A DNA stretch of 64,000 bases, taken from NCBI RefSeq assembly GCF_013385635.1, contig NZ_JACAPR010000028.1, positions 1 to 64,000 on the forward strand, given 5' to 3'. The stretch comes from Pseudomonas gingeri (GTDB lineage: Bacteria > Pseudomonadota > Gammaproteobacteria > Pseudomonadales > Pseudomonadaceae). Under the pieces are notes generated by a model. That model worked only from the letters and a program-made list of their open reading frames with translations. It did not search any database and had not been told where the DNA came from. A program made the translations under genes and the position numbers. Shown piece after piece: positions 7,352 through 19,300 of this stretch (position 1 is the first letter of the stretch; every line of letters begins with the position of its first letter).

Positions 7352-10300
7352 TCAATTCCCCAGCCAGGTCGCTGCACAGTTCTTACAGGTTTCAACGCCC
7401 GACTTCGAGATAGGTGTTCCATTAAGAACCTCCCTCGGCCGGTAAGCGGGTGTAAACCTGATTTTTTCAGGATCAACACCTTTCCTGATCAACTGATCCG
7501 CGGCAAATACTTCGGCACAAGCACCGGCTTTATTGGCACAAAGACCTGTCACTTCGCCAACCTTAACACCCAGCTTGCCCTCTATAAAGTTGACCGTCCT
7601 TGGATCCAGCATTTCTGCCGTGACCTTGCCATTGCTGGCTCCAACTGCGATGGCTCCGGTCTCTGGATCGTAGGCACCAATCATGGTCGCGATCTTGGAA
7701 GCCTGGGTCTTCGAAGGAATCGAGCTGATCGCCGCAAACAGCTCTCTCTCTGCCTGCGCCGCGACCGCACTCCCCCCGCTGACAGAAGGCATGACATTAG
7801 GTACGGCAAGTCCTGCCACCCCCAATGAACCCGCCAACAGGTTCCCAACGGAATTCCAGTAGTCACCCTTCATTCCCTGATCGAAACCATACCCGGCCTG
7901 GGCCGCACCATTCATCGCCGCAAGGGCTCTTATAGTCGCCCCTAGCGGTCCGGACATGGCGTACAACGCCGGTGTGCCAATATTGGACAATCCCTGCATT
8001 TCATTATTGATCCGCAGGTCTGCCAGGGCGTCCCTGTAAATCAGTTCGTTATCTGTCTGCTTGCGAGTCCAGAGCGGGTTGAATACAGAGACGCCGGCCG
8101 CCTCGCGCATTTGGTCGGCATAAGAGATCTTTGCACCGGCCATCCCCGCATAGAGGTAACCACGAGTGGGGTCCGGCCCCTCCGCAAGCAGTTTATTGAC
8201 CAGCGCCACCGCAACGTCATGGCCATACAGCGATTCCTGCTCGGCACCATATAGTTGCAGGTAGGCGGCCAGTTCCCTCTTGTCCGCCGCCGACATGGAC
8301 TCGGGGTGGTCATGCTGCATGGCCAGCAGGTTCTCGCTACGATGATCAGCACCCTCGAGCAGAGCCAGCTTCCTCGCATCGGCAAGACTGCCGGTCTTGT
8401 CATACTCTTCACGGGCACGATCACGTATGGCTTTCGAATGGTCCCCCAGGAAGTTGTACTCGGTGGCATTACCCGCGACCGCCGATGCAATGGCAGCGTT
8501 GCCATTGGATGCCACCGCACCGAGCACTCCGACAATTTGCGAAAGCGCCATGAGGTTTGCTTGAGCCTGGATGTATTCGGGTGAACCGCGCTTGAGGTTT
8601 TCCGGCAAAAGTTTGTCGCCCAACGCCCCTACCAGTATTTCGTTGGCGCCGCCAGCGATGGCCCCCGTACGGAAATCCCCCCCCATGGCCTTGGACAGCA
8701 AGCCACCGAGACCGGCGTGCAACAGGATCTTTTCAAAACCACCTTCGGGTAGCCCCTGATCACCGATCTTGCCAGCCCCAATTGCTCCACCGATGCTGGC
8801 CGCTGTGCCCATTGCCGAGCTGGCGAGATTGTCCTGGAAGCTGCCGCCATACACCGCTGTCTTGATCACGGCATCCGCCGCTACTTTCATTGCAACGGTC
8901 TGCAGGCTCTGGGCGTTGAATCCCACAGTACCCGGGCTATAGTTGAGCCCTTTGGCCACACCTGCCGTCGCGATCGAAACGGCATAGCCCTTGAGGCTGT
9001 CCTTGGAGGTCACATCCTTGAGTATCGCGCCCAGGTTGCCCCGATTATTGACGGTGCTGACGGTCGCCTTGGTTGCAACACTGACGGCGCCCGCCTGAGC
9101 CATGGTGTTCCAGCCAGCCATCATCGGCCCCATGACCGCAGCCAAAGCAATCGCGATGATCAACTGCGAAGCTGGCCCCAGACCCGAGGTGTTGTACTTG
9201 AAGGACTCATGAATCTCCTTCACTTGTCGCCAGTCCACGTCCCCCCTCTGCTCGGCCTCCTTGAGCCAGGCAAGCTTCGGATCAGCTTTCACCATGGCAT
9301 CGATGCTTTGGCTGACCGTCTGCTGATTGACCTGCCTGACATCGATCGACAGGCCTTCGACAGCCTTGATGGTGATGGCCCCAGCCGCCGTCAGTTGGCT
9401 CTGGCGAAGCGTTTCATCGGTATTCCCCTTGCCCTTGGAAGAGTTCCAGAAGGCGTTGTTGTTGGTTTTGGTATGGCTCTCGTCGTGAAGGTCCTTCACT
9501 CCCTCGAAGGTGATACTGCCTGCACTATCCAACGTGAGGTCCTTGCCGCTCTCCAGTTTTGCCACTTGGTAGCGCTGGTCATCTCCACTCTTGAGCGTCA
9601 GGTTCCCTCCGGTCTTGATCTCGCTGCCGACGTTCGTTACCTGGGTCACTTCATCGTGACGGGTTTTCAACTTGCCGAAGCTGCCCTTTTTCTTCTTGTC
9701 ATACAGCGAGTAATCGCTGTCCTGCGCGGCAAGCAGCTCCAGATCGCCACCCGCCACCAGATAGGCCTCATTGCCCGCATTGATCCGACTGGACACCAAT
9801 GCCATGTCCTGCCCGGCAGTGAGGGCGACATCCCCACCGGCCGTCACGGTCGTGGCGATCTGCTTGACGTGGTCTTCCTGGGTCGTGAGTTTCTTCGACT
9901 TGGAGTACGAATGGCTTTCGTCAGCCGCCGAGCCCAGGGTCAGGTTTTCAGCAGCCGCCATACTGACATCGTGCTGGACATCGATCTGACTGCCAATCAC
10001 CGACAGATCCCGGCCCGCGACCAGTTTCAGATCACGGCCAGTATCGACAACAGATCCCGTCTGGGTGATGGAGCTGCTGTTGTGCTTGGGCCCGTAATCA
10101 TCCTTGTCGATACGCGCGGTACTCACGATATCGATATCGCGCCCGGCCTTGACCGCTGTATCAGCACCGCTGTGCAATACACTGCCCGCATTGATGACAT
10201 CCTGTCCGGCATCGATGCTCAGGTTGTTGGCGGCCTCGATACGAGCGGCGTTATCCAGGAAGCTGCGCTGGCGGTCATAGATATTGCCGCCGGCCTTTTC

Positions 10301-13300
10301 GGTCGTCACCGTCCGTTCGTTGACCATGTCACCGCTGATGGTGGTCAGGTTGACGTCACGCCCACTGATGATCCCACCGGACTTGTTGGTCAGGTTGTTG
10401 ACCGCCAGCAGATCCAGGCGATTACCGGCTTCGATCAGGCCGCTGTTGACGATGTCGTTACCTGCCGTCGCCGACAGATTATTGCTGGACCGCAACGTCC
10501 CCGCGTTGTTCAGGTCCTTGCCGGCGATCAGCGTGACATCCGCACCCTGGATCAACGCCCCGTTCGGCGCCAGGCGGTTGGTGGCCTGGGCCAGGTAGAG
10601 CACCGGCACCAGGACCTTTTCGCCATTCACTTCGTGCTCTTCGAGCCAGACGATATCGTGGGTCAGCGCCGCCACCTGCTCGGAGGTCAGGCTGACCCCC
10701 ACCGACAGATCGAGCTGCTGCTTGCTCTTGACGGCGTTATCCATCAGGTACTTGTACAGCGCTTCGTCGGAAGTCTGGCCGTCGATAAAACGTTGACCGG
10801 TTCGCGCCACGACCGCCTGCTGGATCAGCTTCTGCTCATAGAAACCGTCGCCCAGGCGCTTGGCGCTTTCATCGGGGTTGTAGCCGAGGTTGGACAGCAA
10901 GTAGTCCGAACTCATGAACTGCCGGAGATCGGTCAGCACCGGGTTGGTTTCGATCAGGTACTTCTGCGGATTGGAACGGCCCGAGGTGTCCGGCAGGCCC
11001 TGCACACGATTGATGACTTGACCGCCGACCGGCGTGACCAAGCCACCTTGCCCCGCAAGCTGGAGGCTGCTGGCATCTCCTGGCGTTGCAACACTGATCA
11101 CGCTGCCACTGATGCTGCTGTTCGTGCTCTGGCGTGCAAGCGGGTCAAGCTGGAGGTCGCTGGCCGCTACCCGAGCGGAATCGCTGAACGAGAGGTTACG
11201 CGCCGCAACATCGTCCCCAGCCGATTGCCGTTGACTGCCAGTGACCGTCGCACTGCCCATGCTCCACGCTTGTGGACCCTGATCGGTGCTCGCCATAGAT
11301 CGGCCAGAGCCGGCCTGACCGCTGAGACGGAACAGGCCATTCTCCCCGTTTGGCAAGCTAAAGCCCGGCAGTGCTAGTGGGTTGACCTGCTGTTGCGCGA
11401 CATCAGGTGCCAATTGAGCATTGAGCCTGATGTTGACGGGTGCACCAGCAGCGCTGACCTGGGTCGCCTGAACTTTGTTCGCCCCGGAAGTAACAGCGTG
11501 ATCCTGGTGAATGACGCTATTTTCCAGGTTCTGGGTCGCCGTGATCGCAACCTTGCCAGCCGCCTGGATGACGGCACTACGACCGGTGCCGCTTCCGTCC
11601 CGTGAGACTTCGACATCACTGGTCAGCGAGTACTGCTGCAACTGCCCCGGCAAGGCGACCAGGTTATTGCGGTCATACTGGGAGGTTGGAATGCTCCTGT
11701 AGCCATAGCCGATCAGGGTGTTGGTGATTTCATCACCCGTGACCATGTTCACCAGGCCGAGGTAGGTCGACGAGCTATCACCATCGTTGCTGGTGATGAA
11801 CTCGGGCCTCCCCAGGCTCAGCCCCCCGGCCGCATTGACGTAGTAGACGTTCGGAAAGTCAGGGTTATTGCGCTGGTTGTAGCCGACCACCCAAGGCATC
11901 GAGCGGTTCGCAGTACCGTCGGTAATCCTCCCCGTTCGATAGATACGGGTACGCTCGATGGTGCCCCCGACCGCACCGATATTTTTCAGGTTATCGGCCT
12001 GGATGGTGATATTGCCGCCTGCGCTGACAGTGCTTTTGCTGTTGAGGAAATTACTGCCCTTGAAGGCGAAATCCCCGCCGGCGATGAGCGAAGCGGCGGC
12101 GCTGGTGTCCGTGTCCTGTCCTTCGAAGACCTCCCGAGCAATATAGTTGAGGTCGTAGTGATCGCCCGAGCAGTCCAGGCACTGAACGGCAATGGCGCCC
12201 GAGACCAGCGTACGCCCTACACTGAAGCTTTCCGTGCGGTTCTCGAAGTTTGCCGCGTTGAGGGTGAATTTGCCGGTACTCTCCAACGCTCCGGAGATAT
12301 TGAGTACCTGAGTAGCCTGGGCCGCACCGCCATAACCACCGATATTGACGGCGCCCAGCGAGTACACCTGGGCCGAATGGTTAGTGAAACTGTTGACTTG
12401 CAGTGTGCTATCGCCACCGCTGAAGATCAGGCCCTTTTCGTTCAGTAGGACAGGAGTGTTGACACTCAACGTACCGGTGCTGCCCAGGGTTCCATAATTA
12501 TTCAAGCTGCCCGCTGTAACACTGAGCCCAGTTGCAGAGGTGAGGCGGCCGTAATTGTTCAGCACGCCATCGGCATTGATCGTGGTATCGCCCCCACCAG
12601 CAATGCTCGCGACACTGCTCAGGCTCACCTGTGCCGCACTCAGGCCCAGGGTGCCGACGCTGCTGTAGCGTCCATTGCCGCCGTAGGTGCCGGCGAGCGT
12701 CAGGTTGGCCGTGCCATCACTGGCGATCAGGCCATCGTTGTTCCAGTTGCCGCCGCTGCCGGTCAGGCTGTCGGAGGCCAGCAGTTGTCCACCCGCCGTC
12801 TGGTTGAGGGTGTTGACGTTCACCGTCAGGCGCCCGGCCTGGATCACGCTGCTGTTGGTCCAGCTGTCCGCCGTCAGGGTCAGGCCGCCACGGGTCAGCA
12901 GGCTGCCGCCGGCATTGGTGATATTGGCGGTGCTGATATCAAAGGTGCCGCTGCCCACATGCAGCAGGTTGCCGCCCAGGTTCTGGAAGCCGCCGGCATT
13001 GAGGGTCAGGTCGCTGTTGGCGGTTTCCAGCTTGCCATTGCGGTTGTCGAACAGGCCGCCGATCTGGAAATCGGTCTTGCCGCTGGTGCCCAGCGCACGG
13101 ATCTGGCCGGTCTGGTTGTCGAGGCTGGCCGCGCGGACGCGTAGCGTGCTGTCGCTTTCAATCACGCCCAGGCGATTGTTCAGCGCGCCGTTGAGGCTGA
13201 GGTCGATGCGCTGGCCGGCGATCTGTCCGTCGTTATCACCGCTGTTGTCGAAGTTGTTGCCACTGACCTGCACCAGGCCCTTGGCGTAGAGACCGCCATT

Positions 13301-16300
13301 GCGGTTATCGAAGTCGGCGGTAGTGATCAGGGCATCGCCACTCTGCGCCGCGATCCGCCCGCCATAGTTGTCGATACCGCCCAGGGCGCCGAGGTTCAGG
13401 CGCTGGGCCTGGATGATGCCGCCCTGACGGTTGTTGCCCAGGTCATAGCCGTTTTTCAGCACGCCGACGATACGGGCTTCGAGGGCGCCCTTGACGCTGG
13501 CCAGGGTGCCGCCACGGTTGTCGAGGTTGGCCGCGCTGACGCTCAGGTCGCCATTCTGGGCAATCAGCCTGCCGTTCTGGTTGTCGATATCGCCGCTGAC
13601 CGTCAGGTTCAGTGCGCCCTGCCCTTGCAGCGAGCCCTTGCCGTTGGCGAGACTCGCGGCACCGAGGCGGACGTCGCCGTTCTGGCTGTAGATCAGGCCG
13701 TCGCTGTTGTTCTGGACGGCGCCGCTGCTGCTGATGACGAGGTTGTCATTGGCCGCGACCGTACCGCGATTGCGGTTGTCCAGGCTGCCGGTGAGCAGGC
13801 TCAGCAAGCCCTGGCTGACCAGTTGGCCGCCCTGGTTGCTAATCTGGCTGCTGCGGCTGATCACCAGCGGGCCGGCGCTGGCGAGCTTGCCGTTGGTGTT
13901 GGTCAGGGCACCGAGCAGATCGAGGCTGACCCCGCCCTTGCCGGTCAGGGTGCCGTTGCTGTTATCCAGGGTGGTGCCGGTGAAACCGATGTTCTGCTGC
14001 GCGCTGAGGGTGCCGCTGTTGTTCAGGGCCATGGCTTGCAGGGTCAGGGCCGCACCACTGTCGATGGAGCCGCCCTGGGCGTTGTTCAACAGGCCGCTGA
14101 TGGTCAACTGCTGGGCGCCGCCACTGGACAGGATACCGGCGCTGTTATCGAGGCTGGCGGCGTTGACGGTCAAGGCCTGCTGGCTGACCAGCGCACCGGC
14201 ATTGCTGTTGAGCAATGCGCCGCTGACGTTGACACCCAGGTTGCCGTTGCGGCTGGACAGGGTACCGCTGTTGCGGTTGTCCAGGCTCGCACCGTTGACG
14301 GCCAGTCCCTGCCAGCCGGACATCAGGCCGCTCTGGTTGATCAGGCTGCTGCCGGTCACGCCCAACTGGTTGTTGCTGATCAGCTTGCCGCCGCTGTTGT
14401 CCAGCGTCCGTCCGGCGAGATTGAAACTCTGGCTGCTGGAGAGTTCGCCGCCCTGGTTGTTCAGGTCGCGCAGGCGATTGATGGCCAGGGGGCCCTTGGC
14501 GTTGAGCAGGCCGTTGCGGTTGTCGAGATCACCACCCGCCAGGTCGAGGCGGATGGCCTGGTCGCCGAGCAGGCGGCCACCGTTCTGGGCCAGGGCGCCG
14601 AGGGCCAGGTCGATATCGCCCTTGGCCGAGACTTCACCGCCATTGCCGGAGTCCAGGCTGCTGGCATTGATCGTCAGACCGCCCTGGCTGTTGATCAGGC
14701 CCTTGCCACTGTTGTTCAGGGCCATGGCGTTGAGGGTCACGGCGCCGGCACCGAGCAAGGTACCGCCCTGGTTGTCGAGGTCGGCGCTGCTGAGCTTCAA
14801 GGCTTGCGCGGCGTTGATCAGACCCTGGCTGCGATTGCTCAGTTGACCACGGATGGTCAGGTCGAGATCGCCACGGCTGGTGACGGTACCGCCACTGTTG
14901 TCGAGGCTGGCGGCGCGGATATCGAGCGCGGCGGCGGCGATCTGGCCCTTGAGGTTGGCCAGCGCCTGGTTGACCCGCAAGGTCACGGCCTGGTTGCTCA
15001 GCAACTTGCCGTTGCTGTTATCCAGGCTGTCGGCGGTCAGTGCGAAGGCCTGTGCACTGGAGATTTCACCCCCCTGGTTGTTTACGCCCTTGAGGTTGTC
15101 GAGCACCAGTGACGGTGCGTTGATCAGACCGTTCTGGTTGTTCAGCTGGCCATTGTTCAGGTCCAGGGTCAGTGCCGTGTTGCTGAAGAGCTTGCCGTCC
15201 TGCTGGTCCAGGCCGGTGACGCTGGCGACCAGGGCCTTGTCGCTGCCGATGCGGCCGTTCTGGTTGCTGACCTGCCCCGCCGTCAGGGTGAGGCTGTCGC
15301 TGCTGCTCAGGCTGCCGGTGCGATTGTCATAGGCGCCGGTACTGACAGTGACCGCACCTTTACCGCTGATCACTCCCGCCTGGGCGTTGTCGAGACGGCT
15401 GCTGGTCAGGTCGATGCTGCTGTCACTGACCAGGCGTCCGCCCTGGTTGCCCAATGCCCCGCTGGCCTTGACCTTGAGGGCCCCGGCACTCGACAGGCTG
15501 CCGGCAGTGTTGGTCAGCCCGACGCTGCTGACATCCAGCCGGCCTTCACTGCTGATCAGGCCAGCGCTGTTGTCGAGGTCAGCGCCGAGGGTGAGTCGTG
15601 CATCCTGGTCGCTGAGCAGTTGGCCGCCGGTATTGTCGAGGGTCTGGCCGTCCAGCGTGACGCCGGTCTTGCCCTTGAGCAGCCCCAGGTTGCGGTTGAG
15701 TACCTGAGCCATTTCGAGTGTCAGCGTCGTATCGGCGAGGAGCTTGCCGCTGTCGCTGTTGTCCAGGCGGTTGCCGGTCAGGCGGATATCGGCACTGCTG
15801 GAGAACTCGCCGCCGCGGTTGTCGATGACGCCGACATCGAGTTTCAGCGCTTTTGTCGCCCCTACCAGGCCGTTCTGACGGTTATCCAGGGAGGTCCCGC
15901 CCAGGACCAGCGTACCGCTGGCGATCAGCTTGCCGTTGCGGTTGTCCAGAGTGGCAATGTTCGCCGTGACATCGGCCTTGCCGGAGATGGCGCCATTGCT
16001 GTTATCCAGGCTGCTGGCCGTCAACAGGATCGCGCCATCGCCCACCAGGGTAGCGCCCTGGTTGATCAAGGCTCCGGTCACGCCCAGGTCGATGGCACCC
16101 CGGCTGCTGATCAGGCCCTGGCTGTTGTCCAGGCTGGTACTACGGCTGTCGAGCGACGCGGCGGCAATCAGGCCCTTGATGTTGCTCAGCGCCTGATCGA
16201 TGCGCAGGGTCAGGCCCTGGCTGCCGAGCAGTTTGCCGCTGCTGTTGTCGAGGCTTTTCGCGACGATGGCGAAGGCTTGGGCGCTGGAGATCTCACCGCC

Positions 16301-19300
16301 CTGGTTGACCACCTCGTCGAGGTTCTTGAGCACCAGCAGCGGGCCGTTGATCAGGCCGTTGCTGTTGTCCAGACGGCCGTTGTGCAGGTCGAGGCTCAGC
16401 TGGGTCTTGCTGAACAGTTCGCCGCCCTGCTGGTCGAGGCCGGTGATGCTGGCAGTCAGGTCCCTGGCACTGGCGATACGGCCGGACGCGCCGTTGTTGA
16501 CCCGGGTTGCCGTCAGGTCCAGGCGGTCGTCGCTGGTCAGCCGTCCTGCCTGACTGTTGTCGAGAGTGCCGGTGGTGACGCGGGTGGCGCCCTTGCCGCT
16601 GATCAGGCCCTTGCGGCTGTTGTCGAGGCTGCTGCTGACGAGTACCAGGCCCTGGTCCGTGAGGATCGAGCCGCCCTGGTTGAGCAACGCCCCCAGGCTC
16701 TCGATCGACAGGTCGGCGGCACTGCCGAACTTGCCGGCCGTGTTGTCCAGGCTACCGACCTTGAGGTCCAGGGCACCTTCGCTGCTGAGCAGGCCGGTGT
16801 TGTTGAGCAGCGCGCCATCAAGGCGGATATCCAGGCCCTGGAGGGCGGAGATGTTCCCGCCGCTGTTATCCAGGCTCGTGCCGCTCAGGTTGACGCTGCC
16901 CTTGGCGAACAGACGGCCCTTGTTCTGGTTGATCACTTGCGCCACGGTGACGCCAAGATCGGTCTCGGTCAGCAGCTTGCCGCCATCGCTGTTATCCAGG
17001 CGCTGTCCGCTGACACTGACGCTACCGCGGGTACTGGACAGCTCGCCGGCGCGGTTGTCGATCTGCTCGACATTGACGGTCAGGCCCTGGGTGCTGGCGA
17101 GCGTACCGCCATTGCGGTTGTCGAGGCTCTTGCCGGTCAGCAGCAAGGAGCCCTGGGCCACCAGCGCCCCACCCTGCTGGCTCAGGCTGTCAATGCTGGC
17201 GTCGAGGTCGCCCTGGCTGGCAATACGGCCCTGGGTGTTGGCAACCTCTTTGGCCTTGAGACTGACCGGGCCGACCGCGCTGAGCAGGCCGCCGCTGTTG
17301 TCCAGGCGGGTGCCTTCGAAGCCGATGGCCGCCTTGGCGACAAGATTGCCCTTGTCGCGGTTGTCCAACTGATCGACCAGCAGCTTGAGGTCCTTGTCGG
17401 CCTGGATCAGGCCGCCACGGTTGTCCGCCGAAGCGCTACGTACGGTCAGGTGATCCTTGCCCGCCAGGCTGCCGCCGCGGTTGTCCAGGCTGCCGGTATT
17501 CAGGTCAATGCTGCCCGTGGCGCGCAGCTTGCCCTGTTCACGGTTATCAAATGCGCCGCTGACGGTAGCGGTCAGATTGCCGTCCGCCGCCAGCACCGTG
17601 CCTGCCGCACGGTTGTCGAGGCTGGCAGCGGTCAGGCTCAAGGCCTTGCCGGAACCCAGGGTTCCCCCGTGGTTATCCAACGCGCCGCTGAGGTCGATGC
17701 TCAACCCCAGGTCGCCGGTGATCTGCCCCTGGGTATTGTCCAGACTCGCGCCCTTCAGGGTGACCAGGGTTGAACCTGACAAGGCGCCGCCACGGTTATT
17801 GGCAGCGCCACTGGCCATGAGATTCAGGCTCTTGTCGGACGCGATCAGGCCGGCGCTGTTGTCCAGGGTGGCGACGTTGAGGGTGACATCGGCCAGGCTG
17901 GAAATCTCCCCGCCGCGATTGCCTAGCGCGCCGACGTTGACCACCAGATCGCCGTTGCTGGAGATCAGGCCGTCCTTGCCGTTGATGGCCTTGTCGGCGG
18001 TCAGGTTCAGGCGGTCGGCACTGAGTACCCGGCCCTTGTTCTGGTTGTCGAGGGTGCCAGCGGTGACCGTGGTCTGGCGCTGGCCGCTCAGGGTGCCGCC
18101 CTGGTTGTTCAGGGTCTGGGCGGTGGTGACGTTCAGGTCGCGGCTGGCAATGATGTTCTTGCCGGCGTTGTTGAGGTTCTGCGCGCTGATGCTGATATCG
18201 GCGTCGGTGTTGCGGGTGTTATCAAGATTGACCCCGGCTTCGATGATGCCGTTGTTGGCCAGTTGGCCGCCGCTGGTAAGAGTGATGTGGTCCTTGGCGA
18301 CCAGGTTGTTCTGGCTGCTCAGGTCGCCTTGGGTGTGCATGTCCAGGGTGGTGCCAGCGTAGACCGTGCCCTTGGCCTCCAGGCTCCGAGCCTTCACGTC
18401 GACCGCTCCGCTCGCCGCCGTGTCGACCATGCTCAGATGACCGTTGGCATCGAGTTGGATATCGCCACCGCTGGCGACCATCTTGCCGTCGAGCTTGACC
18501 CCGACACCGGCTTCGGTGCCCACCAGCTTGATCGCCCCGGCGTACATGCCGCCCAACGCTGAGGAGTCGATGGCCAGTTGTGGGGCATTGGCGGGATTGG
18601 CCGTGCGGGCGGTGGCCTTGAGGGTCTTGGCATCGACATCGTTGGCGCCGGCAATGATCGCCAGGTTCTTCGCCTGGATCTCGGCATTGAGCTTGGCCGA
18701 ACGAGTGATGATTTCGAACTGGTCGATATTGTTGGCGTTAAGCCCGGCGCCTTCGATGGACACGCTGCCCTGGTCGACCTGGTAACCCGACACCTGGCCG
18801 TTGGTGATCACCGGTTTACCGGTGGTGAGCGTTGCCTGCGGCGTGTTGATGAAGCCGCAACCGCTGCAACTGATGCCGTAAGGGTTGGCGACGATCACAT
18901 GGGCCGACTGCCCCGCCACTTCGGTGTAGCCACGCAACTGGCTGGGGCTGCCGCCGTTGACTTCGTTGAGGATGGTGGTGGCGGCACGGCCGTTGAGGTT
19001 GCTGTTGCCGAGGATGATCCCACCCAGTTGCGTGGACTGGGTCCGGTCGGTGGCATTGTTGAGGATGACGCCGTTGGCGCCGACGTTGTAGTCGTGGAAC
19101 TGGTTGTGCGACAAGCCACTGCCGTTGGGCGCGGCGATATTGACGATGGGCACGCCATTGCCCGCCTGGCCCAGGGTAGTCCCCGGCGCGCTGACCACGA
19201 TCCCATCCGCCTGGGCCCAGAGCGGTTGCCAGAACATGACGTTCGCCAACAGGAACGCCAGTCCGCGCTTGGGCAGTCCAAGGAAGTGCTCACGTTTTTT

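Noticed and set aside
9209..11377. Long plus-strand frames (also 13625-15112 and 15620-17773) within cdiA
   Set aside because: They mirror the regular repeats of the CdiA shaft and encode Ala/Val/Gln-rich repetitive strings; no ribosome sites or domains.
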